The notes under the pieces: generated by a model
The model's input: only the letters and a program-made list of their open reading frames with translations
Database searches by the model: none
What the model was told of the DNA's origin: nothing
NCBI GenBank assembly: GCA_009701885.1
Contig: WLJH01000007.1
Span: 62,001-126,000 of the forward strand
DNA: 64,000 bases
From: Actinomycetota bacterium
GTDB taxonomy: Bacteria; Actinomycetota; Actinomycetes; Propionibacteriales; Nocardioidaceae
Direction: 5' to 3'
Part shown: one piece after another, positions 54,646-64,000 of the stretch
Position numbering within the stretch: the first letter of the stretch is position 1
Layout of the letters: each line of letters starts with the position of its first letter
Translations under genes and position numbers: made by a program

Positions 54646-54890
54646 CGCGGCAGTCCCCACTCGTCGTACAGGTCGTCATCGGTGAGGAAGGGCTCGTCGC
54701 TCGACTCGCGGATCGCGCGGGCCAGCTCCAGGATCTCCTCGACGCTGGCCCTGCGCCGAGGAACCGGCTCGCGCTCCACCGCTTCGGCCAGGGCTGCCCG
54801 CACGGCTGCGGTCATCGACGTGCCCCGCCGCTGCGCCAGCTCGCGCGCGAGTCGGTAGACCTCGGGGTCCTTGAGGTTCAACGTGGGCAC
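54642..54890 (-). CDS. vapB: VapB-type antitoxin
   Basis: An 82-residue antitoxin. The N-terminus NLKDPEVYRLARELAQRRG, followed by SMTAAVRAAL, is the PSK/ribbon-helix-helix form common to actinobacterial VapB. The C-terminus (EPFLTDDDLYDEWGLPR) is the acidic toxin-wrapping segment. GTG start with GGAG just upstream. TTCTACC-N6-GGTAGAA lies 20 bases before the start, a likely autoregulatory operator. Confidence 0.92.
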   Translation of the reverse strand: MPTLNLKDPEVYRLARELAQRRGTSMTAAVRAALAEAVEREPVPRRRASVEEILELARAIRESSDEPFLTDDDLYDEWGLPR

Positions 54891-54909
54891 TCCTCCAGCG
54901 TACGGCGGG

Positions 54910-54929
54910 TTCTACCGTCGAGGGTAGAA
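54910..54929. promoter_or_regulatory. Inverted repeat upstream of vapB (candidate VapBC operator)
   Basis: TTCTACC-GTCGAG-GGTAGAA, perfect 7-bp arms, 20 bases before the vapB start. TAGAAC on the minus strand within it may be the -10. Fits the usual conditional autoregulation of vapBC. Confidence 0.65.
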
Positions 54930-55154
54930 GTCGGCACCGACGTGCGAGGACGTCTCTCCACAGGCCCCGCTCCGACCTCGTGGCAGGTCCGGCGAGCCGC
55001 CCGCCCCCGACGTACGACGCGAGCCCCGTCGCCCCCACGCGCTACCGTGATCGGCGCCGACCCCCTGCGCGGGCCGGCCCCGGACCCGGGTGCACCCCCG
55101 TCCGGACGTCTCCAGCCCCGCGCAGCGCCCCCGATCGAAGGAACACCCAGCCCC

Positions 55155-57911
<2,757 letters not shown>

Positions 57912-57923
57912 GCGCCACCGTGG

Positions 57924-58067
57924 GTCGAGCAGGCGAGCGCCAGCGAGCCGTCGTCGAGACCGCGTGAGGTGCCTGTGGACTCTGCCCACAGCCGGTCGCC
58001 GTGGGCACGGTCGCCGTGCGGCGTACGCGGTCTCGACGACGGCTCGCCGGGGGCTCGCCTGCTCGAC
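57924..58067. repeat. Inverted pair of dispersed repeats (42/43-bp arms) downstream of topA
   Basis: Left arm 57924-57965 (GTCGAGCAGGCGAGCGCCAG...) and right arm 58025-58067 (ACGCGGTCTCGACGACGGCT...) are near-perfect reverse complements about 58 bases apart. Both belong to the family found at 10978, 11979, 13134 and 42203. The inter-arm region has its own small hairpins (TGTGGA/CCACA). It may act as a terminator between topA and tmk. Confidence 0.85.
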
Positions 58068-58118
58068 CACCGAGGACCCTGCCCCGCCCCTGTCCCCGCC
58101 GCCCCGTAGGTTCGCCCC

Positions 58119-58790
58119 ATGACCCAGCACCCGGCCGCGCAGGCGACCTGGCCCGGCCGCTGGACCGCCCGCGGGCTCTTCGTCTGCTTCGAGGGGGGCG
58201 AGGGGTCCGGCAAGTCGACCCAGTCGCGCCTGCTGCGCGACCACCTCGAGCAGCAGGGCCGCGAGGTGCTGCTGACCTTCGAGCCCGGCGACACCCCGGT
58301 CGGTGCCGAGCTGCGGCGGATCGTGCTGAGCCCCGAGACCGGAGCGCTGTCGGACCGCACCGAGGTGCTGCTCTACGCCGCCGACAAGGCCGAGCACGTC
58401 GACACCGTCGTCCTGCCGGCGCTGGAGCGGGGCGCGGTCGTCGTCACCGACCGGTACGTCGACAGCACGCTCGCCTACCAGGGCGCGGGTCGCACGCTGC
58501 CGGTCGCCGACGTGGCGCACGTCGCGCGCTGGGCGACCGGCGACCTCCGCCCGCACCTGACCGTGGTCCTCGACCTCGAGCCGGCCGCGGGGCTGGGCCG
58601 GTTCGAGGGGCGCGACCGGATCGAGGGCGAGTCGCTGGAGTTCCACCAGCGGGTGCGGCAGGCGTTCCTCGACATGGCCGCCGAGGACCCGGAGCACTAC
58701 CTCGTCCTCGACGCCCGGGCTGCCGTCGAGGAGATCGCCGCCGCCATCCGCGAGCGGGTGGAGGAGCTGCTGCCCGGGGTGACCCGATGA
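58119..58790 (+). CDS. tmk: Thymidylate kinase
   Basis: A 223-residue kinase making dTDP from dTMP. P-loop FEGGEGSGKSTQ, the DRYVDSTLAYQG (DRY) motif and LID segment FEGRDRIEGESLEFH are intact. ATG 58119 has TAGGTT six bases upstream, so it is probably leaderless; an N-terminal extension of ~15 residues precedes the P-loop. It overlaps holB by four bases (ATGA), the usual tmk-holB coupling. Confidence 0.96.
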   Translation: MTQHPAAQATWPGRWTARGLFVCFEGGEGSGKSTQSRLLRDHLEQQGREVLLTFEPGDTPVGAELRRIVLSPETGALSDRTEVLLYAADKAEHVDTVVLPALERGAVVVTDRYVDSTLAYQGAGRTLPVADVAHVARWATGDLRPHLTVVLDLEPAAGLGRFEGRDRIEGESLEFHQRVRQAFLDMAAEDPEHYLVLDARAAVEEIAAAIRERVEELLPGVTR

Positions 58791-59947
58791 GTGTCTGGGA
58801 CGACCTGGTCGGTCAGCGGCCCGTCATCGAGACCCTGCGCGCGGCGGCCGCGGGCAACGGGATGACCCACGCCTTGCTCATCACGGGGCCGCCGGGCTCG
58901 GGCCGCTCCAACGCCGCCATCGCCTTCGCCGCCGCGCTGCAGTGCGAGCGCGGGCCCGGCCCCGAGGCCGGCTGCGGTGCCTGCCACGCCTGCACCACCG
59001 CGCTGGCCGGCTCCAACCCCGACGTGACCCGGGTGCAGACCGAGTCGGTCCAGTTCCGCGCCAAGGACGCCCGCGAGATGGTGCGCAAGGCCGCGATGAG
59101 CCCGGTCTCGCACCGCTGGCAGGTGATCGTGGTCGAGGACGCCGACCGCTTCAACGACACCTCCGGCAACGCCGTGCTCAAGGCCGTGGAGGAGCCGGCG
59201 CCACGCACCATCTGGCTGCTGTGCGCGCCGACCACCGAGGACGTCCTGCCCACGATCCGCAGCCGCTGCCGGCTGGTCTCGCTGTCCACGCCCACCGCGC
59301 CCGACGTCGCGGAGTTCCTCGTGCGGCGGCACGGCGTGGGGGAGGCGCTGGCGTCGTACGCCGCCCGCGCGAGCCAGGGGCACATCGGCCGGGCCAAGGC
59401 GCTCGCCCTCGACGAGGCCACGCGCAACCGTCGCCGCGAGGTCGTCTCGCTGCCAGCGCGGCTGACCACGCTCGGGGCCTGCATGCAGGCGGCCACCAAC
59501 CTCGCCGACGTGGCGAAGGAGGAGGCCGAGGCGATCACGACCGATCTCGACGCGCGGGAGAAGGCCGACCTCGACCGGGCGTTCGGGTACGAGGACAAGG
59601 GTCGCCGGCCGCGGGAGTACGCCTCGGCGCTGCGCGAGATGACCGAGGACCAGAAGCGGCGCGCGCGGCGACGGGTCCTCGACGTGGTCGACCGCAGCCT
59701 GATGGACCTGGTCTCGGTCTACCGCGACGCGATCGCGCTCGGCACCGGTGCGCCCGGCGAGCTGGTCAACGAGGAGATCCGCCCGGACGTGCAGGAGGTC
59801 GTGCGCACCTCCACGCCCGAGCTCAACCTGCGGCGGATCGCGTGGGTCTTCGAGGCCCGCGAGCAGATGCTGGAGTTCAACGTCCCGGTCGCCTTGGCGC
59901 TGGAGTCCATGATGGTGGCGCTGAAGGTACCCGAGGGGAGCAGGTAG
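58787..59947 (+). CDS. holB: DNA polymerase III subunit delta'
   Basis: A 386-residue clamp-loader subunit. The N-terminal AAA+ domain has ITGPPGSGRSNAA (P-loop form with Arg), zinc cysteines in CGACHACTT, and the SRC motif in TIRSRCRLVSL. The C-terminal part is longer than in E. coli and contains a charged segment. ATG overlaps the tmk stop. It helps load the sliding clamp at replication forks. Confidence 0.95.
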   Translation: MSVWDDLVGQRPVIETLRAAAAGNGMTHALLITGPPGSGRSNAAIAFAAALQCERGPGPEAGCGACHACTTALAGSNPDVTRVQTESVQFRAKDAREMVRKAAMSPVSHRWQVIVVEDADRFNDTSGNAVLKAVEEPAPRTIWLLCAPTTEDVLPTIRSRCRLVSLSTPTAPDVAEFLVRRHGVGEALASYAARASQGHIGRAKALALDEATRNRRREVVSLPARLTTLGACMQAATNLADVAKEEAEAITTDLDAREKADLDRAFGYEDKGRRPREYASALREMTEDQKRRARRRVLDVVDRSLMDLVSVYRDAIALGTGAPGELVNEEIRPDVQEVVRTSTPELNLRRIAWVFEAREQMLEFNVPVALALESMMVALKVPEGSR

Positions 59948-59951
59948 CCAG

Positions 59952-61523
59952 ATGTCGCAGACGATGGTGCGCGTGATCGCTGGGGTGACCGCGCTCGCGC
60001 TGGTGCTGACCGGACTCGGGGTGGCCCTGGCGCTGGTCTTCACGGGTGAGGACGACGCGACTCCCGACCGCGACGGCCCGGCTCCCACGACGACCCCGGC
60101 CCCGGGGGCGACCGACGCCCCTGACCCCGCGCTCGAGGAGTACTACTCCCAGCAGCTCGACTGGGCCCCCTGCGAGCAGGACGACGACCTCGAGTGCGCG
60201 GTGCTGACCGTGCCCGTCGACTACGCCGAGCCTGAGGGCGACACCCTGCGCGTGGCGCTGCTCAAGGTGCCGGCCACCCGGCCCGACCAGCGGATCGGCT
60301 CGCTCGTGGTCAACCCGGGCGGCCCCGGTGCTCCCGGCACCTCGTACGCCGCCTCGGCCGGCCAGGTCCTCCGGCCCGCGCTCTTCCAGGCCTACGACAT
60401 CGTCGGCTTCGACCCGCGCGGCACCGGCGCCTCGGCCCCGGTCGACTGCCTCTCCGACGCCGAGATGGACGAGTTCCTGGCCGCCGACCCCGCCCCGGAC
60501 ACCGAGGCGGAGGTCGACGCGGTGGTCGAGGGGCTCGAGGACTTCTTCGAGGCGTGCGAGCAGAACTCCCCGGACATCGTCGGCCACGTCACCACCGTCG
60601 AGACCGCCCGCGACATGGACGTCCTGCGCGCGGCGCTGGGCGAGTCCGAGCTCGACTACCTCGGCGCCTCCTACGGCACCAAGCTCGGCGCCACCTACGC
60701 CGAGCTCTTCCCTGACCGGGTCGGGCGCCTCGTCCTCGACGGCGCCGTCGACGTCTCGCTGTCCTCGCGCGACCTGACGCTCGGCCAGGCCGCCGGCTTC
60801 CAGCGGGCGCTGGAGGCGTACGTCGGAGCCTGCGTCGACGCCGGTGACTGCTTCCTGGGCGACTCGGTGGACGCCGGGCTGCAGCGGATCTCCGACTTCC
60901 TCGACGAGGTCGACGCCCAGCCGTTGCCTGCGGGCGACCGCGACCTCACCGTCGGCAACGCCTTCTACGGGATCATCACCCCGCTCTACGTCAGCGACTT
61001 CTGGTTCCTGCTCGACGAGGCGCTCGAGACGGCCTTCCGCGGCGACGGCGCCTCCCTCATGCGCCTCGCGGACCTCTACGCCTCGCGCAACCCCGACGGC
61101 ACGTACGCCGACAACTCCACCGAGGCGATCTACGCCATCAACTGCCTCGACGACCCGGGCTCCACCGACCCCGCCGAGATCCCCGCGCAGATCCCCGAGG
61201 TCGAGGAGGTCTCCCCGACGCTGGGCGAGGTCTTCGCGTGGTCGCTGGTCGGGTGCCTCGGCTTCGACCTGGAGCCGGCCGAGGAGGCGCCGCAGATCCG
61301 CGCCGAGGGAGCCGCGCCGATCCTGGTCGTCGGCACCACCCGCGACCCGGCCACCCCCTACGAGTGGGCCGAGGCGCTGGCCGACCAGCTCGCCTCCGGG
61401 GTGCTGCTGACCCGCGACGGCGACGGCCACACGGCGTACAACTCCGGCAACGAGTGCATCGACTCCACCATCGAGGCCTACCTGCTCGAGGGCACCGTGC
61501 CCGAGGACGGCAAGCGCTGCTGA
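59952..61523 (+). CDS. Secreted/membrane-anchored alpha/beta hydrolase (tripeptidyl-peptidase-like)
   Basis: A 523-residue protein with an N-terminal membrane/signal segment (VIAGVTALALVLTGLGVALALV) and an acidic, Pro/Thr linker. The alpha/beta-hydrolase has NPGGPGAPGTSY (oxyanion), GASYGTKLGATYAELFP (nucleophile Ser near 239), VGTTRDPATPYEWA (Asp near 461) and DGDGHTAY (His near 492), with the C-terminal TAP-like domain of the SlpD/SlpE and proline-iminopeptidase group. It starts four bases after holB. Likely extracellular peptidase; specificity unknown. Confidence 0.92.
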   Translation: MSQTMVRVIAGVTALALVLTGLGVALALVFTGEDDATPDRDGPAPTTTPAPGATDAPDPALEEYYSQQLDWAPCEQDDDLECAVLTVPVDYAEPEGDTLRVALLKVPATRPDQRIGSLVVNPGGPGAPGTSYAASAGQVLRPALFQAYDIVGFDPRGTGASAPVDCLSDAEMDEFLAADPAPDTEAEVDAVVEGLEDFFEACEQNSPDIVGHVTTVETARDMDVLRAALGESELDYLGASYGTKLGATYAELFPDRVGRLVLDGAVDVSLSSRDLTLGQAAGFQRALEAYVGACVDAGDCFLGDSVDAGLQRISDFLDEVDAQPLPAGDRDLTVGNAFYGIITPLYVSDFWFLLDEALETAFRGDGASLMRLADLYASRNPDGTYADNSTEAIYAINCLDDPGSTDPAEIPAQIPEVEEVSPTLGEVFAWSLVGCLGFDLEPAEEAPQIRAEGAAPILVVGTTRDPATPYEWAEALADQLASGVLLTRDGDGHTAYNSGNECIDSTIEAYLLEGTVPEDGKRC

Positions 61524-61526
61524 GAC

Positions 61527-61740
61527 CTTCGCTGGTCGAGGTGCGAGGCGCGCCAGCGCCGAGCCACGAGCCCGGTGACCCCAGGGTCGAGGTGCGGGTC
61601 GAGGTGCGGGTCGAGGCCTGGTGACGCGCAGGACCGCGTCCTGGGGCCTCGACTCCGGTCTCGACTCCGGCCACGAGGCACACCTCGACCCCGGCTCCCG
61701 GCGCGCGGGCTCCCGGCGCGCGGGCTCCAGGGCCGCGCGG
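61527..61740. repeat. Cluster of short tandem duplications
   Basis: In the 261-bp gap after the hydrolase: a degenerate copy of the GGTCGAGGTGCGAG...GCCAGCGCCGAGCC repeat (61527-61575), GGTCGAGGTGCG twice plus a partial third copy (61585-61616), CTCGACTCCGG(T/C) twice (~61648-61671), and GGCTCCCGGCGCGC twice (~61693-61725). No gene is recognised. Confidence 0.65.
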
Positions 61741-61784
61741 GCGCCCCAGGGCCTCGCGGGACCCAGGTGCCGGTGCCGGGGCGG

Positions 61785-62186
61785 TTACCGCGGCAGCACC
61801 GCCCGGGCCAACCCCCGCAGGGTGTCCGCGGCGAAGCCGCCCATGGAGAACGCGTCGTCCCAGACGACGATCTTGCCGTCGCGCAGGGTGAAGGTGCCGC
61901 GCACCCAGAACTCCGAGCGCAGGCGGCCGAGGGTGATCCAGTCGGTGCGGTCGGTGAGCACCGAGTCGCCGTCGGCGGCGACCGCGACGGTGTGCATCTC
62001 GTAGCCGAAGCCGATCCCGCGCTTCTCCATCCCCAAGAGCGCACCGGTCGCGCGGCGACCGCGCAGCGTCGGCAGCCCGGTGTTGCGCCACTCGACCTCG
62101 GGGTCCAGCAGGTCGACCGCGGTGCGGGCGTCGCCGGCGGCGAGGGCGTCGAGGAACGTGGTGACGACGGAGACCTGGTCGATCAT
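61785..62186 (-). CDS. Limonene-epoxide-hydrolase-like (NTF2-fold) protein
   Basis: A 133-residue protein. VVTTFLDALAAGDARTAVDLLDPEVEWRNTG and TDRTDWITLGRLRSEFWVRGTFTLRDGKIVVW fit the LEH family, with Asp and Arg at positions that could form the epoxide-hydrolysing pair. ATG 62186 has TACCCT six bases upstream, indicating a leaderless promoter. It lies downstream of an amine oxidase on the same strand, 58 bases away. Mycobacterial LEH relatives hydrolyse lipid or sterol epoxides; the substrate here is unknown. Confidence 0.85.
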   Translation of the reverse strand: MIDQVSVVTTFLDALAAGDARTAVDLLDPEVEWRNTGLPTLRGRRATGALLGMEKRGIGFGYEMHTVAVAADGDSVLTDRTDWITLGRLRSEFWVRGTFTLRDGKIVVWDDAFSMGGFAADTLRGLARAVLPR

Positions 62187-62244
62187 GCGGACAGGGTAGG
62201 GGTGCGTCCGGGCGGGGGGTCGTCGGCTCCCCGGCCGGACCCGC

Positions 62245-63594
62245 TCACAGCACCCCCAGCACCTCCCGGGCGGTCGCCTCCCCGGAGAGCACCGCACCCT
62301 CCATGTAGCCGTTCCACACCGGCGAGCACTCGGTGCCGGCCCAGTGGACCCGCCCGACCGGCTCGCGCAGCGCCGGGCCGAAGCCGGTCCACACGCCCGG
62401 GGCGAAGTGCGCGCCGTAGCAGCCGCGGGTGAACTCCTCCGCGGTCCAGTCGCGCTCGACGTACTCCACCGGCGAGGCGGCCCGGGGCCCGAAGTAGCGA
62501 ACCAGGCACTCCACGATGGCCGCCTGCCGCTCGGCGGGAGACCGACCCGACCAGGAGCGGGCGGCGGCGCCCTCGAGGAAGCCGCTGAGGATGCCGCGGT
62601 CGTAGCCAGGTGGCGAGTTGTCGAAGACGACCTTGAACGGGCCGGTGTCCGAGCCGACCTGGCCGTTGAGGCCCTCGTCACGCCAGAACGGCGACTCGTA
62701 GACCACGTGCGCCTTGATCACCGAGCCCTGGGGCAGCTTCTGGGTCAGCTGGTCGCGCTGGGCCGGCAGGGCGGGGGAGTAGCGCAGCCGCCCGGCCAGG
62801 GTCGGCGGGAGCGTCACGACCACGCGCGCGCCGTCGAACCGCGTGCCGTTGCGAGTGACCACCGAGACGCCCGAGCCGTCCTGGGAGATCGCCCCCACCG
62901 GCTGGCCCAGCCGCACGTCGAGCCCCTCGGCCATCCGCTGCGAGACCAGCACGGAGCCGCCCTCCACCCGGTCCTGCTGGGCGCCGCGGTCCACGGCCAT
63001 CAGCGTGTCCAGGTCGGTGCCGGAGCGGGTGTAGAAGAGCGCGTGCAGCAGCGAGAGGTCGGCGGTCTCGCAGGCGAAGACCGCCTCGGTGAAGAGCTCG
63101 AAGTAGGCCCGGCCCTGAGGGGTCCGCAGGTTGCGCCGGATCCAGGTCGCCAGGGTCTGCTCGTCCAGGCGGTGGGCGCCGGGCGTGGTCCACGGCGCGT
63201 CGAGGTCGGTACGCCGGGCCAGCCGGCCGAAGCGGGTGACGCCCTGTGCCAGGTCGGCCAGTGCGACAGGGTTGATCCGCGGCACCGCGCCCTTGCGACC
63301 GGCCAGTCGCCCCGTCCGGCGACCGAGGCCGAAGACGATGTCGCCGTCGTTGTACGTCGGGACGGTGCTGAGCCCGAGCTCGGCGACCAGCTCGTACATC
63401 CGGTCCTGGGTCGGCCCGATCCACTGCCCCCCGAGCTCGATCCACTGACCGTCCGACAGCGTCCCTCCCTCGGTGCGCCCGCCGACCCGGTCGCGCGCCT
63501 CGACCACCACGACCGACCGGCCCTCCGCGGCGATGGCCCGAGCCGCCGCCAGCCCGGAGAGCCCGGCCCCGACGATGACGACGTCCCAGCCCAT
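62245..63594 (-). CDS. Flavin monoamine oxidase family protein
   Basis: A 449-residue FAD enzyme. VVIVGAGLSGLAAARAI is the dinucleotide fold, EARDRVGGRTEGG the following GG-R motif, and HWAGTECSPVWNGYMEGAVLSG the C-terminal FAD motif. The Cys in FTRGCYGAHFAPG matches the position of conserved residues in bacterial putrescine/monoamine oxidases. It deaminates amines, giving aldehyde, ammonia and peroxide. ATG 63594 has AGGAGG seven bases upstream. It diverges or follows closely on the LysR gene, which may regulate it. Confidence 0.94.
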   Translation of the reverse strand: MGWDVVIVGAGLSGLAAARAIAAEGRSVVVVEARDRVGGRTEGGTLSDGQWIELGGQWIGPTQDRMYELVAELGLSTVPTYNDGDIVFGLGRRTGRLAGRKGAVPRINPVALADLAQGVTRFGRLARRTDLDAPWTTPGAHRLDEQTLATWIRRNLRTPQGRAYFELFTEAVFACETADLSLLHALFYTRSGTDLDTLMAVDRGAQQDRVEGGSVLVSQRMAEGLDVRLGQPVGAISQDGSGVSVVTRNGTRFDGARVVVTLPPTLAGRLRYSPALPAQRDQLTQKLPQGSVIKAHVVYESPFWRDEGLNGQVGSDTGPFKVVFDNSPPGYDRGILSGFLEGAAARSWSGRSPAERQAAIVECLVRYFGPRAASPVEYVERDWTAEEFTRGCYGAHFAPGVWTGFGPALREPVGRVHWAGTECSPVWNGYMEGAVLSGEATAREVLGVL

Positions 63595-63657
63595 GCGCGT
63601 TCCTCCTCGTACGCCGGTGGCCCCCCGGCGTACGACGGGGCGTGCGGTGCCTCGAGG

Positions 63658-64000
63658 CTAGGGCGTGACGGGGTCCGGTGTCGCGGGCGTCGCGGGACGG
63701 CGTGACGCGGTCGCCTCCGCGATGGCCTGCATCCGGGTCGTGGCGAGGTCGATCATCAGCCGGGCGGCGGGGGACAGCACCGCGCCCTTGCGGTGCACGA
63801 CGGCGAAGGTGTCGAACTGGCGCGGTCGCAGCGAGACCCAGCCGGCGTCGGGGGCCAGTCGCGGGAGCAGCTGCTGGGCCGCGCCGAGGGGGATGATCGA
63901 GTCGGCGTACCCCCGCCCCACCAGCTCCACCGCCGTCTCGATGTCCTCGACCTCGATCCGGCTGGCGGGGTTGCGGCCGGCCTCGTGCAGCATCCGGCGC
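63658..64000 (-). CDS. LysR-family regulator, C-terminal part (5' end beyond window)
   Basis: Only the last ~114 residues are present. IEVEDIETAVELVGRGYADSIIPLGAAQQL and FAVVHRKGAVLSPAARLMIDL are the end of a LysR substrate-binding domain; the helix-turn-helix lies outside the window. It reads towards the amine oxidase gene on the same strand, 63 bases away, which makes a regulatory link plausible. Confidence 0.8.
   Translation of the reverse strand, partial: RRMLHEAGRNPASRIEVEDIETAVELVGRGYADSIIPLGAAQQLLPRLAPDAGWVSLRPRQFDTFAVVHRKGAVLSPAARLMIDLATTRMQAIAEATASRRPATPATPDPVTP

Overview
The window is very GC-rich, densely coded DNA from an actinomycete. I place it in or near Nocardioidaceae (Nocardioides-like), by inference from gene content rather than any search. 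Supporting traits are a FadE5-type acyl-CoA dehydrogenase, an EtfD-type membrane Fe-S oxidoreductase, a DinB-like (mycothiol-dependent family) protein, a DUF222/HNH (13E12-type) gene under an actinobacterial LexA box, a lysine-rich TopA tail, a DUF6131 micro-protein and many TANNNT boxes placed for leaderless transcription. Nearly all of it reads as ordinary chromosomal housekeeping and catabolic sequence. I see no prophage, integron, CRISPR array or intact insertion sequence.

Layout. 0-4.6 kb: an SGNH lipoprotein (cut by the window edge), a PucR regulator and a divergent ferredoxin reductase / acyl desaturase operon with a 17-bp palindrome between them. 4.7-11 kb: an MFS transporter, a MOSC protein, phosphoglucomutase, a crotonase and a secreted propeller-like protein. 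11-13.3 kb: the SOS-controlled DUF222/HNH gene with dispersed repeats and an 8-bp satellite. 13.3-20.5 kb: SDR and DinB-like pair, GAF-GAF-SpoIIE phosphatase, thioredoxin-NHL protein, and a LysE exporter with its LysG regulator. 20.6-26.2 kb: fadE5, an Rrf2 regulator, a sulfotransferase-like protein, an NTF2-like enzyme, DUF2461 and tRNA-Gly(CCC) with tandem 85-bp copies of its 3' half. 26.2-35.6 kb: sulfatase, SGNH hydrolase, dcd, an iron-regulated siderophore-interacting protein, a ribbon-helix-helix / DUF4097 / 50-aa micro-ORF operon, a secreted CocE-type hydrolase and a decayed AbiEi/DUF559 gene. 35.8-42.1 kb: etfD with a roughly 460-residue disordered tail carrying a repeated SLFD[I/L] motif, and a secreted metallohydrolase. 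42.2-49.9 kb: EamA exporter, IclR regulator, MFS transporter, hutHU and dtd. 49.9-54.9 kb: DUF6131, a YjbR-like protein, an SDR-P450 operon, a methyltransferase and vapBC. 55-64 kb: topA, tmk-holB, a secreted peptidase-like hydrolase, an LEH-like protein, an amine oxidase and a truncated LysR regulator.

Functional links. fadE5, etfD, the crotonase, the desaturase pair and possible KstR-like boxes point to substantial fatty-acid and possibly sterol metabolism. FadE5 would pass electrons through an electron-transfer flavoprotein to EtfD. hutH and hutU overlap by four bases and give the first two steps of histidine breakdown. topA, tmk and holB form a replication and nucleotide cluster.

The signals most worth a second look are non-coding or architectural: the SLFDI repeats of EtfD, the four-site TGAYRTCA array laid over the promoter of the RHH/DUF4097 operon, two copies of a 66-nt palindrome at convergent gene ends, an 88-nt element with perfect 21-bp inverted arms, the tRNA-derived tandem repeats, and the dispersed GGTCTCGACGACGGCTCGC family, one copy of which lies in frame inside the HNH protein.
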